This document shows positions 13,350 through 22,500 of a stretch of DNA of 64,000 bases, one piece after another. Origin of the DNA: Cephalotrichum gorgonifer. Lineage: Eukaryota > Ascomycota > Sordariomycetes > Microascales > Microascaceae. Location of the stretch: NCBI GenBank assembly GCA_900312665.1, contig ONZQ02000009.1, positions 1,102,744 to 1,166,743 on the forward strand. Reading direction: 5' to 3'. Numbering within the stretch: the stretch's first letter is position 1; each line of letters opens with the position of its first letter. The notes under the pieces were generated by a model that was not told where the DNA came from, did no database searches, and was given only the letters and a program-made list of their open reading frames with translations. Both the position numbers and the translations under genes were made by a program.

Positions 13350-13830
13350 CGTTGTGCGGAAATCCAGATACCATGTCGTTTTTCTGTTTGCTATTGCCCC
13401 CTTGCTCGCGAAACCCGAAGTGGCGGGCCGTCGCAGCCGGGGAACGGGGCGGGAAAGTCAAAATGGGGCTATATCGGGAGGGCTCTGGGAACGAAGGGAG
13501 CGAATCCAAAATATCACGCTCGGGTTCTGTTGTTTGCTACGCCTCCCCGCGGGCGCCAAAAACCGGAGTGATGGTAGGGCGGATGTCAGTGGGTTTCCGC
13601 GGTGATACCAGGGTCGTAGCAGGGGAAACGAAGGGAGGGAATCCAAAGTATCGCGTTTGGTTGTTTTCGTTTGCTACCTGGTGGTTTCAAGGGGGGTTAC
13701 CGAGGCCGTAGAGGTGGGAACGAAGGGAGGGAAACCCAAAATACCACGCTTCGGGTTTTGTTTATTTGCCACGCCTCCTCGCGCGCCAAACCCGATCAAG
13801 TGCTAGGGAGGGCCGGTGAGAAGGGACCGA
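13350..13830. repeat. Degenerate tandem repeat, four copies of about 93-142 bp
   Basis: A recognisable core recurs four times on the plus strand, beginning near 13361, 13503, 13640 and 13732. Each core reads approximately AATCCAAAAT, then ATCACGCT, a GGGTT(C/T)TGTT segment, TTTGC(T/C)A and, in three of the four, a GCGCCAAACCCG-like end. Copies two to four are preceded by GAACGAAGGGAG. Spacing is about 142, 137 and 92 bp, so the copies have diverged and one is shortened. No frame is open across all copies. It could be a decayed minisatellite or the trace of a duplicated regulatory segment. Confidence 0.7.
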
Positions 13831-14688
13831 AGACGCCGGTGGACCTTAGGGATTCACCGGGGCCATAACAGTGGAAATGAATGCAAAGAGGATGGTGGTT
13901 ATGTGTGGTGTGATGTGAGGTGCCGATATCGAGAGCTGTGGGGGAGCATGTGATAATTTGCTTCGATGCTTTCATCGACGACGGGTGCCGGATGGGAGAG
14001 GTGGCGTCAGACGGTCGGGTCCCCTAGGGGGGTCAACCGCTCTGGGCTAGAGAGATATCGGGATGTTTTTGCTTAGGGATTGTCAGGTGTTTGAAGGGAG
14101 GGAAGGGAAGTCACGCAGTCCCGAGGCCAGGGATGTAATTCGCGATATCACGATTTCCGCAGGAAGGGGGGGGGGCAAAAAGATTCCAAGGGGCAAAATA
14201 CGAAGGGGAGGAGCATCTCCATCCGACGTACCAGCCCCTATCTCCTCTTCGTCCTGCTTGTCACCGAAGGGCCAATCAGTATCCTGCGGGCGTGAGGAAC
14301 GAGGCGTCTTCTGTGGGCTATTTGGGAGTACTGGGCAAGGTTTAGGGCTTCATCAAACCCAAGTCCCGAAAACATGTCCAGTCTAGACATCGGGCGTTTG
14401 CTAAAAGGAGAGGCGGAGAGTGGATGTATTGCAGAGGAGGGGCAAGAACAGCCAAGCAGAGCGCTATCAAGGAGAGGCTTTTCAAGTAAATATAATAAAA
14501 AAATGGTAACTATACTATGAAAGTTTGGTATGGACAATAGGAGAAGGAGATAAAAGTATGTAAATCGAAGAAGTAAAAAAGGCCCGCCCGTCTCTCAACG
14601 AAATCAATGTGTGAATCGGTATCTTGAAACCCCTGAATATCAACCAACCAACCCCCCGTTTAATCCCTCACTTCTCAAGGCCCGAAAC

Positions 14689-16629
14689 CTACGGCTCCTC
14701 GACCACGATGTTTCCTTCTTGGGTTTCGTCGGGATCGACGCTCCCCTCCGCCGGCGTCTCCACGACAATCGTGCTGTCCTCCTCGTCGCCGGTGGAGAGG
14801 TCGGGAGACGCGACCGGCTCGGCGGGGACGATAGCGCCTCCCGCCTCGGGTTCGTCGATGACGATCTTGCCTGCGGCCGGGGGAACTATGCTTATGCCGC
14901 GCGGTGTGGGGAACACGAGCACGGGCGATCCCTTGTTCGGAAAGTTGGGCACGATGGGCCCTCCCTTGACGGGCACATTGGGGGTGATCGTGTTGCGCCG
15001 CGTGGGGAACACGGGTGTAACGGACGATTCCTCGTCGGGGGTATCGGGCACAATGGCTCCTCCCTTAATGGGCACATTGGGGATGATTATGCCGCGCTTC
15101 GTGGGGAGCACGGGCGTAACAGTCGATTCCTCATCGGGAATGTTAGGCACAATGGATCCTCCCTCGATGGGCACATTGGGGGTGATGATGCCGCGCCGCG
15201 TGGGGAACACGGGCACAACAGGCGATCCCTTGCCAGGAATATTTGGCACAATGGGTCCTCCCGGGACGGGGAAGTTGGGCGTGATTATGCTGCGCTTCGT
15301 GGGGCGCACAGGAACAACGGGCGTTCCCTCGTCGGGCAGATTGGGGGTGAGATCGACCTCAATCGGTTCTTCGGGATTAACCTCTCCCCCCTCAGCCGGC
15401 TTCTCCGGAGTGAGGTCGACCTCTATCGGCTCCTCGGGATCAAGCTCGCCCCCTTCAACCGGCTTCTCCGGGACGAGAGCACCACCCTCCTCGGGCTCCT
15501 CGGGGTCGAGTGCGCCCCCCTCCACGGGCTTTTCAGGGTCGAGTGAGCCTCCCTCCACGGGCTTTTCAGGGTCGAGTGAGCCTCCCTCCACGGGCTTTTC
15601 GGGAACGAGTGCGCCGCCCTCCTCAGGCTCCTCCGGGATGAGTCCACCGACTACGGGGTCCTGGCTAGTCTTGCAGAAGATGAGGGCAGCAGTGACGGCG
15701 TTGCGCAGCGAGGCGATGGAAGGAGGCGGCTTGTTGCCGTAGATAATGAGAAGCGTCGCCAGCGTCGTCTCTAGGCCGATGATGTCCTCGACATCGCAGG
15801 ACCCGGGGAGGGCGAAGATGCCGTCCTGGCGCTTGGCCCTGGGCGTGAAGCTCGTCCTGGCCCAAGCACTGAGGAGCGTGGGGTCGATCTCAAAGCCATG
15901 CTCCAGCAGGATCTGCAGGATCTGCTCGGCGACCATGTAGAGCGCGAAGGAAGGCTTGTGCTTCGAGCTGGTGAGCTCGACGAAGGTGTCATACAGCTTC
16001 TGGTTCTCGGATGACGCTTCCCGCCGGTGCCGGCCGCCGGGGGCGAAGATGATAGGGCCCTTAGGGAGCTCGCTGGGGTCGACGACGCCGACGTTCTCGA
16101 GGAGGAAGGCCTCGGTCTTCTCGATGGCGCGCTGGATGGCAGCCTTCTGGACGGGGTCGTTGAGGGTGGCGATGAGTTCCTTCATGATAGCGAGCTTTTG
16201 CTGGGCCTCGATGATGTCAAGGATGGTGACCTCGTGTTCGGGATATTCCGGCTCCTCAGGGTACTCGGGGTATTCGGGGTATTCGGGATGTTCGGGCACC
16301 GGGGATTCCTGGGGAGGGTCAACGGGAGTCTCTATGGGTTCATCTGGCTTTCCCAAGTGGTGGTCTCCTTTGTTCCCACCATGGTGTCCACCCTTACCAC
16401 CACCCGTGCCGCCCTGCGGAACGCGTTTCCTGGGGAAGGTGATGCCCGGGGGAAGCTTGAAGCCGGGAGGGAGCTGGAAGCCTGGTGCAACGAGGACCGG
16501 CGAGCCCTCATTGCCACCGGCCGAGAAGTCGACGGACCCATCTCCGAGCTCGAACTGCCGCCTATCCCGCGTGGGGAGGGCCTGGGCCGTGGCGATTAGG
16601 CCGAGGATCGCTATGGTGTTGGACCGCAT
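14689..16629 (-). CDS. Secreted Pro-rich repeat protein with regular Kex2-type dibasic sites
   Basis: Single exon, 646 residues, ATG at 16629. Residues 1-18 form a signal peptide (short basic start, hydrophobic core, AQALP cleavage region) followed by RDRR at 21-24, a likely Kex2 site. Then come a Gly/His/Lys stretch, a PEYPEYPE segment near 108-126, and a non-repetitive region (about 127-320) with two Cys and two further basic sites: RHRR followed by Glu-Ala near 200, and RAKR near 265. From about residue 331 to 583 the chain is an 11-residue repeat (PEKPVEGGSLD type, later PNVPIEGGSIV type). In the distal part every third unit carries KR or RR (445, 478, 511 and 544), spaced exactly 33 residues; the next copy has PR instead. 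This is the layout of fungal Kex2-processed repeat precursors. I do not recognise a named family. No tailoring-enzyme gene (UstYa/DUF3328, prenyltransferase, methyltransferase) is nearby, and the gene stands alone in a gene-poor stretch. Confidence 0.85.
   Translation of the reverse strand: MRSNTIAILGLIATAQALPTRDRRQFELGDGSVDFSAGGNEGSPVLVAPGFQLPPGFKLPPGITFPRKRVPQGGTGGGKGGHHGGNKGDHHLGKPDEPIETPVDPPQESPVPEHPEYPEYPEYPEEPEYPEHEVTILDIIEAQQKLAIMKELIATLNDPVQKAAIQRAIEKTEAFLLENVGVVDPSELPKGPIIFAPGGRHRREASSENQKLYDTFVELTSSKHKPSFALYMVAEQILQILLEHGFEIDPTLLSAWARTSFTPRAKRQDGIFALPGSCDVEDIIGLETTLATLLIIYGNKPPPSIASLRNAVTAALIFCKTSQDPVVGGLIPEEPEEGGALVPEKPVEGGSLDPEKPVEGGSLDPEKPVEGGALDPEEPEEGGALVPEKPVEGGELDPEEPIEVDLTPEKPAEGGEVNPEEPIEVDLTPNLPDEGTPVVPVRPTKRSIITPNFPVPGGPIVPNIPGKGSPVVPVFPTRRGIITPNVPIEGGSIVPNIPDEESTVTPVLPTKRGIIIPNVPIKGGAIVPDTPDEESSVTPVFPTRRNTITPNVPVKGGPIVPNFPNKGSPVLVFPTPRGISIVPPAAGKIVIDEPEAGGAIVPAEPVASPDLSTGDEEDSTIVVETPAEGSVDPDETQEGNIVVEEP
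14880..15640 (-). repeat. Nested 33-bp / 99-bp coding repeat
   Basis: In the secreted-protein gene the DNA repeats with a 33-bp unit (11 codons, consensus Pro-x-x-Pro-x-x-Gly-Gly-x-x-x). In the part below about 15300 these units are organised into 99-bp triplets. Dibasic codon pairs sit at 15292-15297 (KR), 15193-15198 (RR), 15094-15099 (KR) and 14995-15000 (RR), exactly 99 bp apart. The next pair, at 14899-14904, is degenerate (PR) and one codon nearer. Two adjacent 33-bp units around 15535-15600 are almost identical, showing recent duplication. Confidence 0.9.
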
Positions 16630-16798
16630 GTTGGCGGGTCCTAGCGGATGTGTTTGGAGGTAACGCCTGGTTTTCAGATGCCCTGGGGAAGGGTATGGAA
16701 AAGGAAGGCGGTTTTCTTCAAGGGCTCTTAGTGTGGCAGAGATGGGGAACTGAAGCGAACAAGACAGGAACCGGGAGAACGGACGAGGAACGCCTCAT

Positions 16799-16808
16799 CA
16801 GTTATAAA
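16799..16808 (-). promoter_or_regulatory. Possible TATA box of the secreted repeat gene
   Basis: The minus strand reads TTTATAA about 175 bases upstream of the ATG at 16629, in a locally A/T-rich segment. Position and sequence suit a TATA element, but A/T-rich matches occur by chance and no transcript start is known. Confidence 0.3.
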
Positions 16809-17792
16809 GGCATCGTATAATGGCATAATATAACGCGGCGATGTGGCTGCTACCGGGTCATTGTGTCGGCTGCCCAATGCAAAGGAGAAATTAGAAGAAA
16901 AATTATTTATAGCATGATCGTAGTTAGTGAAATCTCGCCTCTTCTCTAATATTTGGAACTGACTACTATATGGCCCATAGCATCTGGTGGCGAGATGAGG
17001 AGAGAGTAAAACCATATATGCTTAATATGTGATAGATGAAGCTGAGAGTAGAATTGTCCGTGGACGGAGTATTACCCGGTGGCGGCCACTTTAACCGGGT
17101 GACTCCGGGTGTCTTATTCGGCGGTCTTGAGTGCTTCCTGACCGGCAGACGTACGAGCCAAAGCGTGGGTTAAAAGACGGCCCACGGGCTCGGCTATCGA
17201 ATGAGCTTCGTCGGGTTTATTGCACTAATATCGCCGTGGTCGAGATTTGGCCACGAGCGTAATGGCGACACTGGTGAATTGAGGGATAGAATGGTCAGGC
17301 AAAGTTATTTTTGGCCACAACCCTGTGTTGTTGTTCCCCCATACTCGGATGAGGTGGCGAGGCCAGCCGACTTATAGCATCGCTTCCAGATTTTACTTAA
17401 ATCAGGGGTACCCCTAAATCAAAAAGTAGGGGCTAGCGACCGGCGACAATCTCGAGTGCGTTCTCACGCCCATGTGACCCAAGCGCAATAGAACAACGTG
17501 GCGAGTATGCAGAATGCTGGGACCATACTCCACAGGTTGACCTGGACCGGGTTGTGCTCCTAGCGATCGTCGGCGGAACGGCAGAAGTGGGTGACCGCGG
17601 AGTGACCGCGGAGGGGAAGCCAATACAAGTCAGGGGCTCCGTAGTTTAGTACCGAGACCTTATTTGGACCGTTGACTTTTCAAGTCCTACTCCAGATTGC
17701 CATTAACCGGAGTGTGGGAGGCCCGGCCAGGCCGTCTCAAGAAGAGTATCTGGCCATCGTCGATTATCCTTCATTTGAATGAACTGCAACAT

Positions 17793-17850
17793 TGCTTTAG
17801 GGAGACGATATTGTATGATCTCTGCTTTAGGGGAGACGAGATTGCATGAT
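17793..17850. repeat. Direct repeat, two imperfect copies of about 28 bp
   Basis: TGCTTTAGGGAGACGATATT and the bases that follow recur 30 bp downstream with a one-base insertion and two substitutions. The repeat is non-coding and its function is unknown. Confidence 0.75.
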
Positions 17851-18232
17851 TTCGTGGAGTTGAGGCATCTTCCAGATATTCCAAGATGCTCCTAAGAGTG
17901 TTCCTAAGAATAGAACAGCAGATTTCGTTTCGCTTATTAGCCTCCCTCATGCTATACCCTTTGCAACTCTGCATATGAGCTATTGGCCGTGTCTCGATGC
18001 CGTGTTCCCCGCAAAAGATCCACACCGAGTACGGCATGTGCGGTGTGGAGGATGGATTTTGGAACCGTCCGTGTGAACTATATAGCTTAGAAGGCTAACC
18101 CGGTATCGACCTTGTCTTAGATGCACGAGAGCGGCCAGGGACCACAGGTAAGGGACCACTTGGCCACCATGTCCCATGAAAAGGAGTGGTTTTGGGCTGT
18201 GCTTCGTCGATTAGACGTGAATGGGGGTTTGA

Positions 18233-18280
18233 GATTGAAGAGGACATCGCGCCCCGATGCCGATAATTGAAGAGGACATC
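18233..18280. repeat. 15-bp direct repeat
   Basis: ATTGAAGAGGACATC occurs at 18233-18247 and again at 18266-18280 without change. It may be a small duplication scar in non-coding DNA. Confidence 0.7.
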
Positions 18281-19534
18281 ATGAAAAGCCGAAGATAGAG
18301 GATAGTGAAGAGACCAGCGAGAGCCCACCGCAGCTCATCATTCTTCTGAAACCATGCATAGAATGGGCTTGGTCAGATTAAACAAATAACCTCAGCGCCT
18401 TCTCATATCCATGGGCCTTCTTCGGCGAGATCTTGACACAGCGGGAGAGAGCCTAATGTCGGGTCACCTAGCTAAGCGACCGGACGACATCTGCATGACA
18501 GTTTCCGTGATTGCGACACCCGAGGCAATCGTCTCGTTCAAAGGGGGAAGAGCGGTACTTGCGGTGGACCATGGAGCAGCCCGCGTTAAGACGACAGACT
18601 TGGTGAGTTGCATATGCATCGGGGGGTATTCATGCAGGATCTATAGTAGGTTAATTTGGGTTGAAGCCACGATGGAGGTGAAATCGGTTGGGGTAGGGTC
18701 ACTTGAGGACGGGAGGCCGCTATCGATTTCCGAAACCACTGAGCGATGCCCGGTAACGAGGGCCATCCTGCCGGCCACCCGTAAGCTTTCCACCACTCGA
18801 GGCCGGGAGGCTCATTTCTCATACATAGGCTTCCATACAAAGGCGATGGCCACGTGTTGTGTGTTGTGTGTTAACGTCCGACAGAGCTTGCCCTTAGGGA
18901 GGACAAAGAAACCCTGGAAGTCCTGGATTGTCGGGAAGGGAGCGGGCAGACAGCTATGTAGCAACGGGCCGCGAATAGCCTTTGTTGAGTGATAGAGTCC
19001 CATCCTGTGCCACATGTCCCAACTTGGTCGTCGTTTTGGTGAGAAGGGGATTGACGAGGAGGTCCGTTTCGCGCTAAGTGATGAGCTTCAACGGTCGTCA
19101 TGGGCTCGGCCTAGAATCCAGACTCTACGAATAGCTAGGAATGGCTTGGGAGTTGAATCGTTCATAACACGAGGGCAATCATCATGGCACCAGAATGAGG
19201 CGGCTGAATGCGGCCAAGGCTCAAGCACCCGAAGGGTGGGCTGATGAACAGATACCCCACCAAGCTTCTCAGTTGTGGACGTGCTGAGTTTCACGTGACC
19301 CACCCCGGTAAATTGAGTACATGTCTCCTCTGGCCAGCGTCGCGCGATGGAACCAGACGCGACCTGCAGCTGACACGTGAAGTGCATACCAACTACCAAC
19401 TCTGGGGAATGTGGATCCATTTCCATTATCATGGGCATGGACCTCGAGACGTGACATCCACATCGCAAAAGCATGATTATATCACAGAGGCGCGAATAAC
19501 CTGTCACCTCCACCGCTAAGACGGCCGTCTTACC

Positions 19535-22500
19535 ATGGTATCGATCCTACCCCAGCTCGCCCTCTCTCGCCTTGAGAAAGGACGTACTGACGTTGCGACA
19601 AACTAGCCGGCCTTCCAGGCGATCAACGTTGAGCTCGAGGAGGATGTAGAGGATGAAATTGATACCCTCAAGGAACTACAAGTGCGCCCGACTTTCATTC
19701 CCCCGCTTTACCTGCCTGAAATATCCTCCCGGAGATCCGTGCTGACCGTCGGGTAGGTCGACGATGCTTTGAAACTGTTCCAGACTGCCTTGAAGCTACA
19801 CGCACAGGGCCCTAGCAGCTACGACGACGCCGAGAAAGCCTATGAAGAACTCTTCCAGTCCGAAATCTTCAAGTATCCCGAAGCAGCCACCGAATATGAC
19901 CGCGTAGAGCGACAGCCTGACCAGCCCGACCTTACGGCCCTTTCCGCGACCACCCCCACCTTCGGCCCCGAGCTGACCGTTGTCACGCCCGCCGATATCG
20001 ATGGTGCCGGAACCAGCCTGCCCCAGGCACTTTACCTCGCGCACAAGAACCGTGGTCAGCTAGTCGTGGACCGCCTCCGACACGAGGCGAAGAAAAATAA
20101 AGCGTCCCCCAATGAGTTCTTCTGCCGAAGCGATGTAGTGGACAACGCTCGCTCGGCACTCGTCGAGTTCTACTCCGCCCTCGACCGCGACCCGTCCGAT
20201 GCCGAGCTATGGCGCCGCGCATCTCGCGTCGCTGCCTTTCTAAAGAGTACGAGGACGAGTCGGTACTGTCTGGAGGCTGCCGTGGAGCTCGATGACGACC
20301 CGGCCGTGCTCGAGGTTCAGCCGCCCTCGCTGGTCGAGGGTCTGGCTGGGGAGCAGCTGAAGAACCAGCTCTCCGTCCTGTCGGATGATATGGCTCTCAG
20401 CCACCCCGTGATGGCCCCTTGGATGGACCGCGAAGTCCCGCAGCTAATCAAGCGCTTCCTTGACCCCATCCCCTTTTTACCAGACCCCGCCCAGGATCTT
20501 GGGGGTACGCGCGTGGACTACGACGCGCTCCATCGCGAGAAGGCGGTGATCGCGATCCCCGGTCCTTCCTGGAAGGATCTTGGTTTCGCCCTGGTCGAAT
20601 TTGCTACTGAGCAAGGGATAAGTGGGGATGCGATAACCCTAGATGTACCCGACTTGCCCGATGAAGACACCCCAATGGAAGAAAGCCCACACGCGAGCGG
20701 TGAGCTTGACGATGACGACCGACATGATTCTCCCTCTGCGCAGTTGCGGGCCGAAGTTGGCTCTCCGGAGGAAATCCAATCCAAGTCGCCCGCAAGCGAG
20801 GACGACAAGGCGGTAGACGAGGCACAGAAGCCGCCGGCGGACGAGACGCAGAAGTGCCCTGAGGCTGACAGGAAAGATAGGAGTGCGTCGGCACCTAACA
20901 GGAAGCGATCACAGTCTACAGCCGGTGTTACAGAGGGTCAGGAGGAGGAGAACGGAACCGAGAAGCGGAGCAAACGGACGCGGAGACGGGAGACCCTGCC
21001 TGAGGAGACCGTCGACCCGAGTGCACTTTATGCGTCCAAGATTGCCGAGTACCAAGCAGCCGACAAGAACCTCTTCCAGATGACCAAGGACATTCTCGAG
21101 AATCTCGGCGTCACCGATACGGCTACCTTGGATGCCCTCGCTGAGGTCTTAGAGTCTTGCGACTCGGAGGATAGGTTGTCTAAATTTACCAGCCTAGCCT
21201 CCAGCGATCTCCGCACGGCGTTGACTGCATTCAATGAGCCCATTGCAAAGATCTTATCCGGAAAAAAGGAGCAGCCTTCGCTGAGTCTGTCGTCGTTTCT
21301 CGAGCATGCTAAGGGTGGCTCGCAGAAGCTCGCCCCTGCTCCCGCGTTTGAAGAAGCAAAGGGCTTGAAGGCGTTCGTCAATAAAGTGAATGCGGGCTGG
21401 TTCACTATTCACGACGTGGCGTTTGAATGGATGAAGCGTCTGTGCCCGAGCTATCTCACATCGAAGTGGCCGGATGAAATGAAGGTTGCAGTCGTTCAGC
21501 TTACCAGCAGGCTCGATGCCGAGCTTTACGGTCGGGTGGCCGAAGAACTATCAGCTATCGACAAGACCGATGGTGCCACCGATTCCTCCGGGGGGGAGAG
21601 CTTAGTGAACCTGATTCAGATGCTGTTTGAGCTGCACCTCGATGTCTACGAGCGTATAACCAATCCCAACAGCATCGTCGAGTACTCTGTTCGTGTAGAG
21701 ACGCGCGGACGGCTTGAAAGGTGGCAGGATCTAGCATCAACCGCCCTGCGCAGGAGCGCCAGGCCGGCCACAGACCCCATCTGCTTGCGATTCATATGGG
21801 CGTCAATCTTCTCGACTGGCGTCCTCGAACCCCATGCCCCCCGAGACCACATCCTCCAGTGCTACGCCAGTTTCCGCAGCCTGCTAGTCGCGGACGAATG
21901 CGAACCAATCTACTTGCCAAATAATGCCATCATTCCCGTCATCTCTTCCGACGCAGTAGACCGGGAGATATCTAAGCTTACGACAATGGACTTCTTCCTT
22001 GGCCTCTTCCAGGACGATATGAACGATCCCGTGTCGGTTATCGAGAGTCTAGAACCAGTTCTTAACCCCTCGTCCGTGTTTGTTCGGGAGGGATCTAATG
22101 ACTCTACCTCGACGGACCTCGAAGACGGCCGCGAAAAGATACCCATCAAGGAGTGTGCGAGCCAAGGGCTGCATGACCTGTGGGGGTTCCTTCAGAGCAG
22201 CAACACCGAGCTACGGCTTTTCCTCTGGTCTCGGCTGAGTGAAGCCTACGGCGCAATCAAGTACACGACGAAACAGTTCTCCTGCCGGCTGCGGAGTATT
22301 GAGATGGTTGTGGCGGACCTTACGAGTGATGCGTACCTCAAGACACCCGACGAGTCGAGAAGGGCGGTCTTCATGAAGCTATTGAAGGCTCTGGACGAAT
22401 TGCTTATCCAAGCGCTCACGTTGGCTCTTAACGAGGCTGCATCGTTTGAAATCATTGACGACGACCACTTACGCTCCTCGTCTTCGGCACTTGCCAGGAT

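Larger units (their letters stand above)
7389..14688. other. Long intergenic region, no gene supported
   Basis: About 7.3 kb with no convincing gene. Frames up to 265 codons occur (for example 10046-10843), but they start at non-ATG codons, run across TTTC microsatellite sequence and give no recognisable protein. The first few hundred bases should contain the kinase 3' UTR. Two simple repeats (10761-10792 and 10908-10927) and a degenerate long tandem repeat (about 13350-13830) are the only clear structures. One palindrome-like GTACGGAGT motif sits near 8977. Confidence 0.55.
16630..19534. other. Intergenic region between the secreted-protein gene and HIR3
   Basis: It contains the minus-strand promoter near 16630-17000, two short direct repeats (17793-17850 and 18233-18280) and the HIR3 upstream region. 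A 193-codon ATG frame at 18411-18992 has no recognisable domain and no visible gene structure, so I do not call it. One TACTCCGT-type match occurs near 17064 on the minus strand. Confidence 0.5.

Noticed and set aside
14611..15742. Two long plus-strand frames (311 and 372 codons) opposite the secreted repeat gene
   Set aside because: They are antisense shadows. A repeat whose unit is a multiple of three keeps several frames open, and these frames lack a signal peptide, a good start or a natural composition.
18411..18992. ATG frame of 193 codons upstream of HIR3
   Set aside because: It has a true ATG, but no domain, no signal peptide and no pyrimidine leader. It is kept only as a weak possibility.
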